Assembly (NCBI GenBank): GCA_002395775.1
Contig: DGUV01000068.1
Location: forward strand, 1-64,000
Reading direction: 5' to 3'
Source: Prevotellaceae bacterium UBA4301
GTDB taxonomy: Bacteria > Bacteroidota > Bacteroidia > Bacteroidales > Bacteroidaceae
Length of the DNA: 64,000 bases
Shown here: in pieces, positions 19,075-27,486 of the stretch
Layout of the letters: each line of letters begins with the position of its first letter
Position numbering within the stretch: position 1 is the stretch's first letter
Position numbers and translations under genes: made by a program
Notes under the pieces: model-generated
Databases searched by the model: none
The model's input: only the letters and a program-made list of their open reading frames with translations
Told to the model about the DNA's origin: nothing

Positions 19075-19239
19075 ATGAACATACAAAGCATACTGCTCCT
19101 CACCATCGTCGTAGCCGCCTTCCTCATCGTGGGCTACCGCTACGTCAAGCGACAAAAAAACAGCCGTGGGTGCGGAGGTTGCAACTGCGGCTGCGGAGGG
19201 GAAAATGACTGTGAAGGGTGTGGATTAAATGTTAAATAA
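19075..19239 (+). CDS. FeoB-associated Cys-rich small membrane protein
   Basis: A 54-residue protein starting 4 bp after the feoB stop. One N-terminal membrane helix (ILLLTIVVAAFLIVGYRY) is followed by KRQKNSR and a tail with six cysteines in CGGCNCGC and CEGC. This is the pattern of FeoB-associated Cys-rich proteins found after feoB in many anaerobes; a role in Fe(II) handling or regulation of FeoB is assumed for the family but not well proven. Confidence 0.85.
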   Translation: MNIQSILLLTIVVAAFLIVGYRYVKRQKNSRGCGGCNCGCGGENDCEGCGLNVK

Positions 19240-19272
19240 CATATTTTCAGCTCATCCTTGGGAAATTTTTCG

Positions 19273-19280
19273 TAACTTTG
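19273..19280 (+). promoter_or_regulatory. TAnnTTTG promoter box for the barrel protein at 19354
   Basis: TAACTTTG, with about 70 nt to the ATG. Confidence 0.6.
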
Positions 19281-19353
19281 TGGCCGATTACGAAACGGGA
19301 GAGACCGAAAACCCTTAATAGAGTAGGTATAATAGAAATAAGGTAAAAAGATT

Positions 19354-19869
19354 ATGAAGAAAATGTTTTTGATGGCTATTATGGCCATTTGTGCCGTAAG
19401 CGCTAACGCTCAGGTATGGATTGGTGGCAACCTCGGTTACGACTTCGACAAGAACAATGATGTCAAGACTCATGCCCTCAGCATCTCTCCCGAGATAGGC
19501 TACAATCTTTCTGACAAGTGGGCCATTGCTGCCAACCTAGATTACACTTATGGCAAGGTTGTTAATAGCGGAAGTGTCAACACCTTCACCATCAACCCCT
19601 ATGTACGCTACACCTTTGCAAAGGCTGGCATGGCCAGCTTCTTTGTAGATGGTGGCATCGAAGGTGGTTTCCAGAAGGTAGAAAACTTTGACGCAGAAGG
19701 CGTGTTCGGCATCGGCTTCCAGCCCGGTGTTGCCCTGCAGATCAGTCCGAAGGTTTGCCTGGTGACAAAGTTGGGTTATCTGGGTTATCGTCACACCGAC
19801 GACCATGACCGGTTTGGTTTTGGTGTAAACAACGAGACCATTACCTTCGGCGCATACTATGCTTTCTAA
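19354..19869 (+). CDS. Small outer-membrane beta-barrel protein
   Basis: 171 residues with a signal peptide (MKKMFLMAIMAICAVSANAQ) and about eight predicted beta strands alternating polar and aromatic residues, ending in the aromatic TFGAYYAF typical of outer-membrane barrels. It resembles the OmpW/OMP_b-brl class of eight-stranded porin-like proteins. No substrate can be inferred. It has its own promoter and a shared terminator. Confidence 0.82.
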   Translation: MKKMFLMAIMAICAVSANAQVWIGGNLGYDFDKNNDVKTHALSISPEIGYNLSDKWAIAANLDYTYGKVVNSGSVNTFTINPYVRYTFAKAGMASFFVDGGIEGGFQKVENFDAEGVFGIGFQPGVALQISPKVCLVTKLGYLGYRHTDDHDRFGFGVNNETITFGAYYAF

Positions 19870-19890
19870 TTGAAGGAAAACCTGAATACG

Positions 19891-19927
19891 ATAAGCACTG
19901 GAAGCAAACTTCCAGTGCTTATTTTTT
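19891..19927. terminator. Bidirectional terminator between convergent genes
   Basis: A perfect 14-bp stem (ataagcactggaag with its complement), a CAAA loop, then a T run on the + strand. It serves the barrel gene and could also serve the PI-PLC gene ending at 19926. Confidence 0.85.
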
Positions 19928-21110
19928 ACCTTATAACTTTCCTGCCGTTCCGAATGTACAGCCCCTTCGGTCGCGAAGAAGTGGAGAGGGGACGGCCGCT
20001 CAAATCGTAGGTGGCATGGGGTTGCTTCTCCAGTCCTTCCTGTTCCTGAACTCCACCTATACTGAGGGGGATGTCGTCGAGATAGCCAAAATTGTTATCG
20101 ATGATAGCCTGTACCAGTTCGCAGCCACGCGTCTTGTAGCCATTGATTTCGTCTACACCTACAAAGTCCATCATGATGATGCCCGTGGGACCTGGCTTGT
20201 AGCCGTCGGCCTTCAGGTAATCGGCAATGAAGGCATTGGTGTGAGAGGCATTGTCGCGATAGCCGTCGCTCAAGGAGATTTCGTTGCCAAACAGGTTTTC
20301 CACCTTCGAATAAGCTGATGCAAAATTGTATATCCACCGTATGCCTGCAGCCGTGATGGTACGGTACTTGGTGCTGGTGTCCAGCATCTTCTTTATGGCA
20401 TCAAGTTTGGCCTGGATGCCGCCCTCGTTGTGCGTGTCGGAATAGTCCTGCATGTAGAGGGTTCCTTGGATAGAGGAAGCTGCGCCCTGAATCTTACCTG
20501 CTGTCTGCTCGGCCCAATTGACATTGTCGGTCTTCCAGTTGAGCAAAAAACCACCGATGGGCTTCGTAGCATACTTGTCGCGACTCAGAATGAGTATCTT
20601 GCCCCGCATGTCGCCCACGGTTAGGGCGCGTTTGAAGTCAACCAGATAGTCCTTGATGGGGTCGCTCTGCAGAAATTCCACGATGCGCTGGTTGTAGGCA
20701 TTCTCCACCTGGTCGCCATCCTTGTCGTGCAGCAGGTGTATGATGATGAATTCCGAAGGGTTGTGGATGAGCGAGTCACGCAACTGCAGCATGGTGTCCT
20801 CAAAGTGCAGTTTCGTGGGCATGATGCCATGGTTCAGGTTCATGTAGTCCTCATAGACGCAGGGACGAAAGTCGAATGCCCGCACGCCCAATGTCCACTG
20901 CTCGGCAATGGTCAGTTCCTGAGTCTTGGCATAGCGGTCGCCAAGGATACCCATGCCCGATGCCCATCCGCTGCCTGTGGCTGAGTCGTGACTGCCGGGG
21001 ATGCTTACGACCGATACATAGGTATTGTCGGGAAGACGATACTGCCAGTTTTCGGCCATGGCCGTAACGGCCAGCATAAGTAAGGAAAGGAAGGAGAAAA
21101 ACTTTTTCAT
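19926..21110 (-). CDS. Exported phosphatidylinositol-specific phospholipase C-like protein
   Basis: 394 residues with a signal peptide (MKKFFSFLSLLMLAVTAMA). The PI-PLC X domain shows SIPGSHDSATG (first catalytic His), LGVRAFDFRPC and LNHGIMPTKLHFEDT (second catalytic His region), then IIHLLHDKDGD. It should cleave phosphoinositides or inositol-linked lipids outside the inner membrane. The last 30 residues, YDLSGRPLSTSSRPKGLYIR with NGRKVIR after it, match the short C-terminal sorting-type tail of Bacteroidales secreted proteins (T9SS-like). Its own promoter is at 21136-21143. Confidence 0.87.
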   Translation of the reverse strand: MKKFFSFLSLLMLAVTAMAENWQYRLPDNTYVSVVSIPGSHDSATGSGWASGMGILGDRYAKTQELTIAEQWTLGVRAFDFRPCVYEDYMNLNHGIMPTKLHFEDTMLQLRDSLIHNPSEFIIIHLLHDKDGDQVENAYNQRIVEFLQSDPIKDYLVDFKRALTVGDMRGKILILSRDKYATKPIGGFLLNWKTDNVNWAEQTAGKIQGAASSIQGTLYMQDYSDTHNEGGIQAKLDAIKKMLDTSTKYRTITAAGIRWIYNFASAYSKVENLFGNEISLSDGYRDNASHTNAFIADYLKADGYKPGPTGIIMMDFVGVDEINGYKTRGCELVQAIIDNNFGYLDDIPLSIGGVQEQEGLEKQPHATYDLSGRPLSTSSRPKGLYIRNGRKVIR

Positions 21111-21135
21111 GGTAGCAAATGTTTAATTATCGCTG

Positions 21136-21143
21136 CAAAATTA
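21136..21143 (-). promoter_or_regulatory. TAnnTTTG promoter box for the PI-PLC gene
   Basis: Minus strand TAATTTTG about 25 nt before the ATG. Confidence 0.6.
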
Positions 21144-21167
21144 AATATAAATCCGCAGGCATGCAAG

Positions 21168-22436
21168 TTATCGTACCAATTCCATGCACAACTGGTCCTG
21201 AAAGATATGACTTTCGGCCACGGGAGAGTTTTCGTTGATGATGGCAAAGCTGCGCCATCGCCCATCGGCTCCGAGCACATAGCCGGCCAGCGAAGAGAGG
21301 GCCTGGGAGGTGAGCGTGCCCGTCTTCACGAAGACGTGATTGCGAAAAATGGGGGCCGACATGCGCCCTCGCAACGAGCCGCAGCGAACGGGGTGGCCCG
21401 GTGTGGCCAGCGCTTCATCGATGAGCACATGTCGCATGGGTTCACGCTGCCAGGCATACTGCAGAAGTTCAACGAGAAAGTGTGCCGACAACCGATTGAG
21501 GGGGGAAAGCCCGCTGCCATCGTTCACGACGAACCCTTCGTGGTCTTCACTTATCTGGCTGAGCATAGGTTCCACCCACCAGTCCTCTGAAAAATCAGTC
21601 ATAGGCAGAAGATTGGGTAGTCGCCACAGGTGACCGAAGAGGGCATCCGCTTTGATGTTGCTGCTGCGGATGAGCATGGGGGCAAGCACATCGGTGAGGG
21701 GGGTCTCATGGCGATAAAGCAACTGGCTGGCGCCCTCGTCCGAAACGGGTTGCCGGCTGACGGTGATGCCCCGAGAGGCAAGAAGATAGTTCAAATCCTT
21801 CTCTATTCGGGGCTGGCCCTTCAGCGTGATGGGCAAACGATGGTAGGGAATGTCCCATGCAGCCGCCGAAGCATGGGCGCGCAGTGTGTCGACACGCATC
21901 AGTTGAAGCTGCAGGTCGCCCTCGATGCGACTGATTCCATGGCGGCGCAATGCATCGACAAAGGGTTCCAGAGACTCCAGCAAAGGGTCGTCGGCCAGTT
22001 GCAGACAGACTCTCCCACGGAAGGTCTGCCCTCTTTGACTACCTTGGCAGGTAAGTTGGGAAACATAGCTGTAGTCGATGCCCAAATAGTGCATGGCAGC
22101 AACAGCCGTCAGCAGTTTCATGCACGAAGCTGGTGCCACCCATCGATGAGCGTTCCGTTCGTAAATCACCGCGCCCGTCTCAACGTCACACACCTCCAAG
22201 GATATCGTGTTGGTGTCCAAGCGCAGGGTCTGACGAAAAATGCTGTCAATCCGCTCACGCATCTCCGTTTGATCTACTGCTACTTCAACCTTAGGCTTCT
22301 CATGCTTCTGCTCCAAGAGGGTCTTCATAAACCTGAAGGCCTTTGTCCCACCCCAGAACAGCAACGGCAACATGGCGATGAGCAGGCAACTGCGCTTGAC
22401 GCTTTTCTTCAGTCTGCGACGTTTCTTCCTTGCCAT
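21168..22436 (-). CDS. dacB: D-Ala-D-Ala carboxypeptidase/endopeptidase, PBP4 (S13) family
   Basis: 422 residues with an N-terminal basic segment and one membrane anchor (about residues 15-32). All three penicillin-binding motifs are present: SxxK as APASCMKLLTA, SxN as RSSNIKADA and KTG as FVKTGTLTS. It should trim or cleave peptidoglycan cross-links in the periplasm. It is the last gene of the Rid / ResB-CcsA operon, 1 bp after the cytochrome biogenesis gene; that linkage has no obvious functional meaning. Confidence 0.9.
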   Translation of the reverse strand: MARKKRRRLKKSVKRSCLLIAMLPLLFWGGTKAFRFMKTLLEQKHEKPKVEVAVDQTEMRERIDSIFRQTLRLDTNTISLEVCDVETGAVIYERNAHRWVAPASCMKLLTAVAAMHYLGIDYSYVSQLTCQGSQRGQTFRGRVCLQLADDPLLESLEPFVDALRRHGISRIEGDLQLQLMRVDTLRAHASAAAWDIPYHRLPITLKGQPRIEKDLNYLLASRGITVSRQPVSDEGASQLLYRHETPLTDVLAPMLIRSSNIKADALFGHLWRLPNLLPMTDFSEDWWVEPMLSQISEDHEGFVVNDGSGLSPLNRLSAHFLVELLQYAWQREPMRHVLIDEALATPGHPVRCGSLRGRMSAPIFRNHVFVKTGTLTSQALSSLAGYVLGADGRWRSFAIINENSPVAESHIFQDQLCMELVR

Positions 22437-22437
22437 C

Positions 22438-24225
22438 TCAAGCGTAGCTGTGCATGCCTCCTAAAAGATAATTAACTCCAAAATATGTCATCAGCAACGA
22501 GAGCAGTCCCAAGATACTGTAGAGCCGATAGTTCCGCTCTGAACGGAACCAAGGCAGGCTCTCTTCGTGTAAGGGCAAACTGTAGATGATGAGTGTCACA
22601 AGTGCCCAACTCTCCTTGGGGTCCCAACTCCAGTAAGTGCCCCACGAGACATTGGCCCAGATGGCTCCCAGAAAGATGCCTATTGCCAGCAGACACACCG
22701 CCAAGGGCAACAAACGACGCTTCACTATGCTCAGTCCTAACAAGGCGTAACTCATCATGATGATGCTCACGTGAGCACTGAGCCAGGGACTGTGGAGAAC
22801 GGGCATGAGGGGGGTGACCTGCGGGTTCTTCTCACTCAAATGGGCCACCAGCAGGACAAAGGCTGCCATCAGCACGGCCACGGCCCGCTCGCCTCGCTGG
22901 CGAAGCCGCAGTCCCACAGCCAACAGGCAAAAGGCCAGGAAGAGCATGGTCTCATAACCATTGCTCAGAGGGACATGCCCGGCTATGTACCATCGCAGGA
23001 CAAACGCAACAAGCAGGAACGAGAGGATGAGAACCTGGACGGCAGAAAGAATCCCTGAACGGAAGAAGGAGAGGAAGATAGCCAAGAGGAAACAGGATAT
23101 CATGCCCCACAAAGCCCAGGGAACACGAGCATAAAAAAGTTCGACTGAAACACGCATTTCGGACAAAGGCTCGACATCGGCAGGAAGGTCGCGCACCAAT
23201 GTGCCTTGCTGAAGCATCAGTATCAAGGCTACCTTCTCATCCACCTTCGGGTCACTACCCACATTCCTTAATCGAGGCACATCGCCATCTCTGTCGACGA
23301 AATCGTTCAATTTCACGTATTCACCCCGTCCTTTCTTAATGATAGGCTCGTCGTTCCATGCATCGGGAGCCAGTGTCCAAGAAGCTAACACCTGAGTAGC
23401 CGAAAGACCATGATATGTGGCCTTACCATAGACCTTCAGCAAGAAGTCGTGAGCCATCACACCAACAGGGCAAGGACGGTCGTTCCACATTACTTGCTGA
23501 CGCGCTATCTTTTGAGCCTCGGCCTTATCAATGGCTGGATAGCCTGCCTGCATAGGCAGGGCAAAGAAGAGGAAAACAAGAAGCACCGAACGACGACGCA
23601 GCAGGTAGAGCACCATGCTCAGGGCCAACAACCCGTAGCCTAAATAAGTGACGGGTATGCCCCATGGGTCGTAGTTGACCGAAAGGATGGTCCCATGCTG
23701 GTCGGGGTCATAGCTGGTCTGATAGAGACGATAGCCCTGGACGCGGGCTATCCGGTTCATGCTGACGCTGTGTTGCTCACCTTCGATGGTCAGCAGACTA
23801 ATATAGTCTTGCGGAGCCTCTGTGCCTGGATAGTACTGAATATGGAAGGTGTCGAGCCGGACCAAGAAAGGCAACTCTTCGAGACGATTGTCCATAAGAA
23901 AGCGGTCGGCAGGAATACCCTGACGCAGATGTAGCATGCCCTTCTTGCTCGTCAAGTTGGTGAGTAAGGCTCCGCCCAAGATGACGACAAAACTCAGATG
24001 CAGGAGAAGGATGGTCCAGCGGTGCCACATCTTCCTCTTCCAGAGCACTATGCCTCCAGATACGACGATAGCCAACCACAGCAACTTGAATGCCCATGAG
24101 TTGTAGATAAGCTCGTGAGCCACAGCCGTACCTTGCCGGGCCTCAACGAAAGTGGCCGCGGCTATGACGGTCGCGGCCAAAATCTGTAAGATGAAAGGGA
24201 GTTTAGAAACTACGGTATGCTTCAT
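22438..24225 (-). CDS. Cytochrome c biogenesis protein, ResB-CcsA fusion
   Basis: 595 residues. The N-terminal half has ResB-like membrane helices and a periplasmic domain; the C-terminal half is CcsA-like with about eight helices and the Trp-rich haem site ANVSWGTYWSWDPKESWAL. This System II apparatus carries haem across the inner membrane and attaches it to CxxCH motifs. CxxCH proteins that would need it are encoded nearby (25439-26182 and 27487-29037). The start overlaps the end of the Rid-family gene by 23 bp. Confidence 0.9.
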   Translation of the reverse strand: MKHTVVSKLPFILQILAATVIAAATFVEARQGTAVAHELIYNSWAFKLLWLAIVVSGGIVLWKRKMWHRWTILLLHLSFVVILGGALLTNLTSKKGMLHLRQGIPADRFLMDNRLEELPFLVRLDTFHIQYYPGTEAPQDYISLLTIEGEQHSVSMNRIARVQGYRLYQTSYDPDQHGTILSVNYDPWGIPVTYLGYGLLALSMVLYLLRRRSVLLVFLFFALPMQAGYPAIDKAEAQKIARQQVMWNDRPCPVGVMAHDFLLKVYGKATYHGLSATQVLASWTLAPDAWNDEPIIKKGRGEYVKLNDFVDRDGDVPRLRNVGSDPKVDEKVALILMLQQGTLVRDLPADVEPLSEMRVSVELFYARVPWALWGMISCFLLAIFLSFFRSGILSAVQVLILSFLLVAFVLRWYIAGHVPLSNGYETMLFLAFCLLAVGLRLRQRGERAVAVLMAAFVLLVAHLSEKNPQVTPLMPVLHSPWLSAHVSIIMMSYALLGLSIVKRRLLPLAVCLLAIGIFLGAIWANVSWGTYWSWDPKESWALVTLIIYSLPLHEESLPWFRSERNYRLYSILGLLSLLMTYFGVNYLLGGMHSYA

Positions 24226-25342
24226 TCTTATTTTCTTTCACGGCCACGCACTCCATCTCGATGAGCCATGTGGGACGACAGACGGGGGCCAATGTGATGA
24301 CGGTAGGGATGTCGGGGAAACGCTCGCGGAACATCTCACTCACCACCTCGTAGTCGCCCGTATCGCGCAGATAGACCACAAGGTGCATGACATCGGAGAA
24401 ATCCATTCCACCCTCGTGAAGGAGAGCCTCGACATTCTCCCACATGCGACGGGTTTGCAGACAAATATCGCCCACGTGCACCACCTCGCCCTTGTTGTTG
24501 ATGCTGGCAGTGCCGGAGATAAAGACATGCGAACGGTCGCCATATTCCATGCATGTACCTCGCTCAAAGGTGACTCCGTATTCGTAGGTCGGATTCAGAT
24601 GGGTCTTAGCATAGAGATAGCGCTGCTGAGCAGGTTGGAACCCAGTCAGTGCATACGTTCCAAGCTGAACAAGAGCCTTGGTGTCAGCCGGTCCGCCCCC
24701 TATCCCGGTCGAGGCTATGTAGTGGGTGTGCTGAGTAAGGCCTTCCCGAACAAAGTTCTCGCGACGAGCCTTAACCATGCCGGCATACTGCGTATCGACA
24801 TCGCGGACAAAAAACCATGTGCGGATACAGTTGTCTGCAATTGTTGCACCGAACTTCTGCAGCAGGGTTTCGTACTCGTTCAGTATAGTCTCGGTCTGCT
24901 GGGCACTATCGCCCTGATTCGACACCAATCCCATGCGCCACAAGTGTTTGTAACCATTGTGTTCGCTGACTACAGTCCCGTGCTCTGTATAGACATCAGT
25001 TCCGCTGATTAGATAAAGCCAGACTGCTACCTTCGACCCATCGAGCGGTTGCTGCTGGATGAGTGATATGGCCACATCGGGCTCCTGCCTCATGAGGGGT
25101 TGTTGGTTCGTGCTATCGGATAGAAAATAACGCTTCAGTATGTAGCGGGCACCCTGGAAATCAGGCATCTGCGTCAGTCGGTCCTCAGCAGCATAGATGC
25201 GACGGAGCTGTCCCTCAAAGGTTTCGTGACGGGCATCGACATGCAACATTACATGCCACTCTCCCACTCCGTCTTTGGGACAGAACGAGGCATACTCAAG
25301 CGTTACGCCCAGGTCTTCTAAAAAAGTTGTTTTATAATTCAT
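24203..25342 (-). CDS. Two-domain Rid (YjgF/UK114) superfamily protein, FkbO/Hyg5-like
   Basis: About 379 residues. The C-terminal third is a Rid-type domain: HVFISGTASINNKGEVVHVG, VVYLRDTGDY and the conserved Arg in CRPTWLIEMECVAV. The N-terminal part resembles the extra domain of FkbO/Hyg5-type chorismatases. True Rid proteins deaminate enamines; chorismatases hydrolyse chorismate. Which applies here cannot be told. The start is set at the ATG 25342: a TTG three codons earlier overlaps the promoter box itself. Confidence 0.75.
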   Translation of the reverse strand: MNYKTTFLEDLGVTLEYASFCPKDGVGEWHVMLHVDARHETFEGQLRRIYAAEDRLTQMPDFQGARYILKRYFLSDSTNQQPLMRQEPDVAISLIQQQPLDGSKVAVWLYLISGTDVYTEHGTVVSEHNGYKHLWRMGLVSNQGDSAQQTETILNEYETLLQKFGATIADNCIRTWFFVRDVDTQYAGMVKARRENFVREGLTQHTHYIASTGIGGGPADTKALVQLGTYALTGFQPAQQRYLYAKTHLNPTYEYGVTFERGTCMEYGDRSHVFISGTASINNKGEVVHVGDICLQTRRMWENVEALLHEGGMDFSDVMHLVVYLRDTGDYEVVSEMFRERFPDIPTVITLAPVCRPTWLIEMECVAVKENKNEAYRSF

Positions 25343-25348
25343 TGCGTG

Positions 25349-25356
25349 CAAAGATA
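25349..25356 (-). promoter_or_regulatory. TAnnTTTG promoter box of the Rid / cytochrome c biogenesis operon
   Basis: Minus strand TATCTTTG ends 6 nt before the ATG, implying a leaderless or nearly leaderless mRNA. Confidence 0.65.
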
Positions 25357-25363
25357 CAACATT

Positions 25364-25398
25364 TAAATTAAAAATTGAAAATTAAAAAATAAAAAATG
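25364..25398. repeat. 7-bp-period A/T tract
   Basis: Units of the type aaaatta / aaaattg repeat every 7 bp just upstream of the promoter box at 25349. The rest of the 87-bp gap shows nothing else. Confidence 0.55.
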
Positions 25399-25438
25399 AT
25401 GCTCTACTCCTCCATTTATCTCCCTTACGGTCAATGGG

Positions 25439-26182
25439 TCATCGACTAATCTCCAATTGGTCTATCCAATCATCTATGAGTTGACGCATACCCTCCTGAT
25501 TCTCCTTAAACTGACTCGAGAGCACTTCGGTGTGGTTGTAGTGCAGGATGTCCTCGCCACCCTCGTTGAGGATTTTGTGCAGAAGCGAGCCATCGGCATT
25601 GCCACCAATCACGCGTTTCATGCCTTCAATGCGAGTGCTGGGCACATCCACTAACTGGGCAAAGGCATTGCCCTCGGTGAGATTCAGACCAGCAGCACTG
25701 CGCCCGTTGCCTCCATGGCACTGGATGCACGCCACATTGAAGAAACCCTGTTGCAGACTGCTGAAGAGACCCACGTCGAGCGAGCCTACATCCATGCGTA
25801 TGGTGTCCGACGTCTCAGGATATTCATCCAGATTGATGCTGGACAGGGTGATGATGCGTTCACGCAGTCGGCTGGTGATGGCCAGTTCGACTGTATTGAT
25901 GCTTTCGCCTAGGTTGGACAGCACCAGTTCCACTTGCGTCCCGTCGGGTGTAGTGCTGGGTAATGTGCGCACCACCTGGGCATAATTGTCACCTGTGGTG
26001 AAGCCACCGAGTGAGACCGCATATTTGCTGTCCCATGTCCCCACGCCGGACAGGTTGCCAGTGAGCTTTACCACCCTACCTTTACCGCTTGACGATGATG
26101 TGCGTTCCTCTATGTCGCCCGAATCACAAGCGGCAAGGAGCAAGAGCAATGATAATGCGAAAATGCTGTTTTTCATCATCAT
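25439..26182 (-). CDS. Lipoprotein with a c-type haem motif
   Basis: About 247 residues. A lipoprotein signal ends LLLLLAAC. A single CxxCH haem site (ACIQCHGGNGRSAAGLNL, near residue 155) sits in a cytochrome-like C-terminal region with KRVIGGNADGSLL after it; a later Met could be the axial ligand. The N-terminal 130 residues look beta-rich. It is probably an electron carrier or haem-binding partner of the di-heme oxidoreductase two genes upstream. It starts 2 bp after the porin stop, as last gene of a five-gene operon. Confidence 0.8.
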   Translation of the reverse strand: MMMKNSIFALSLLLLLAACDSGDIEERTSSSSGKGRVVKLTGNLSGVGTWDSKYAVSLGGFTTGDNYAQVVRTLPSTTPDGTQVELVLSNLGESINTVELAITSRLRERIITLSSINLDEYPETSDTIRMDVGSLDVGLFSSLQQGFFNVACIQCHGGNGRSAAGLNLTEGNAFAQLVDVPSTRIEGMKRVIGGNADGSLLHKILNEGGEDILHYNHTEVLSSQFKENQEGMRQLIDDWIDQLEISR

Positions 26183-26184
26183 GC

Positions 26185-27456
26185 TCAGAAACTAAACTGC
26201 ACCTGAAGCGAGGCGTAGTGAGTGGATATTCCCAAATCATCATTGTCGCGGTCGAGCTGGGTATCATGGCCATAACGACCCGTGAACTGATACATGCCCG
26301 ACAGTTTCAGGTGGGCCTTGGGTATATAGTAGTTGCACACAATGGCGGGCATGTTCAGGAAACCATCCTTGCCCGTACTGTTGCGATCCATGAAGTCGTA
26401 GCGCAAACCAAGCTGAACGGTGGGAATCACGAAATAGCCCACCTGGCCATAGGCACCCCAGTAGTTGAACTTGTCGCTAATCTTCTGTCTGTCCGTAAAT
26501 CCTACGTGCATCCAATAGGCCTCAGCCCCAACGTACCAACGGTTGTAGAGCATCGAGAACTCGGCACCCAGACGGGCATCGTTGGTGCTCTCGCTTTCGC
26601 TTTCCACATTCAGTCCGCCCGACAGGCCGAAGAGCATGTGACGCCCGCGCAACATCTTGGCATTGCCTTGCGTCATGGGCATTTGGCCCCAAGGCATAAA
26701 GGTGATTCGACCTGCATACAACAGCGAGGGGATGTGCCAATCGTCGGAGAACGTCTTCGTGGCACCGTTGACCACAGAACCACTGCCGTTCCACAGTCCC
26801 ACCTCGTAGCCCGTGAGCCATTGTGTGCCCTTCTTCAAGGGTGCCACACCATGGAACTCGACACCCACGTCAAAGCCCGTTCCGATTTGCGGAGTGACGG
26901 CATTGAGTGTGTGAGGCATGATGGTGGTGGAAGTCAACGACGAAGGCACGGTGGGGAACAATGTCTCGCCCAGCGTGGTCAGGTAGGCATGGGTGAAGGG
27001 TGTCTTGAACTTACCCGCACGGAAACGGGCTGCAGGGCTGATGGCATAGTCTATCCATGCCTGCTGCAGTACATTGGCTCCCGTGGCCGCAGCATTGATG
27101 CTGAGGTTGTAGTCGAGACAGCCAAAGGTCTTTCCCGTGAATCCCAGTATGGCATAGGGGATGGCGAAACCAGAGTTTGCCACATTATCCTGATTGTAGG
27201 CCTTGTCCAGCCCTTCGTCGTCATAATAGTTGAGTTGCCCGCGTGTTTGCAGGAACAGGTAGGGTTTGAAGACAAACTTACCGTTTTTCGACTGTAGCGT
27301 GAATCCGCGGTCGTCGGCAATGCCCAGCACGCCGTTGTCCATGTCGATGTGACCTTGAGCGGGGGCTTCGTCAGCCATCATCTCGCTGTTTTCCTCAGCC
27401 ACAACTGGCATCAGCATGGCCGAAAGCAATATAAGTGTCGCTATTCTTTTCATCAT
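26185..27456 (-). CDS. Outer-membrane porin, phosphate-selective porin O/P type (second of operon)
   Basis: 423 residues with a signal peptide and a barrel built from about 16 strands with repeated aromatic girdles, for example AYGQVGYFVIPTVQLGLRYD, ending LQVQFSF with the terminal Phe typical of BAM substrates. The layout fits the porin O/P superfamily of Bacteroidetes. The ligand is not known; its place beside imelysin and haem proteins suggests a role in metal or haem passage, not phosphate. Confidence 0.82.
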   Translation of the reverse strand: MMKRIATLILLSAMLMPVVAEENSEMMADEAPAQGHIDMDNGVLGIADDRGFTLQSKNGKFVFKPYLFLQTRGQLNYYDDEGLDKAYNQDNVANSGFAIPYAILGFTGKTFGCLDYNLSINAAATGANVLQQAWIDYAISPAARFRAGKFKTPFTHAYLTTLGETLFPTVPSSLTSTTIMPHTLNAVTPQIGTGFDVGVEFHGVAPLKKGTQWLTGYEVGLWNGSGSVVNGATKTFSDDWHIPSLLYAGRITFMPWGQMPMTQGNAKMLRGRHMLFGLSGGLNVESESESTNDARLGAEFSMLYNRWYVGAEAYWMHVGFTDRQKISDKFNYWGAYGQVGYFVIPTVQLGLRYDFMDRNSTGKDGFLNMPAIVCNYYIPKAHLKLSGMYQFTGRYGHDTQLDRDNDDLGISTHYASLQVQFSF

Positions 27457-27486
27457 CTGTGTATATCTTATTATAAATAATCTTTT

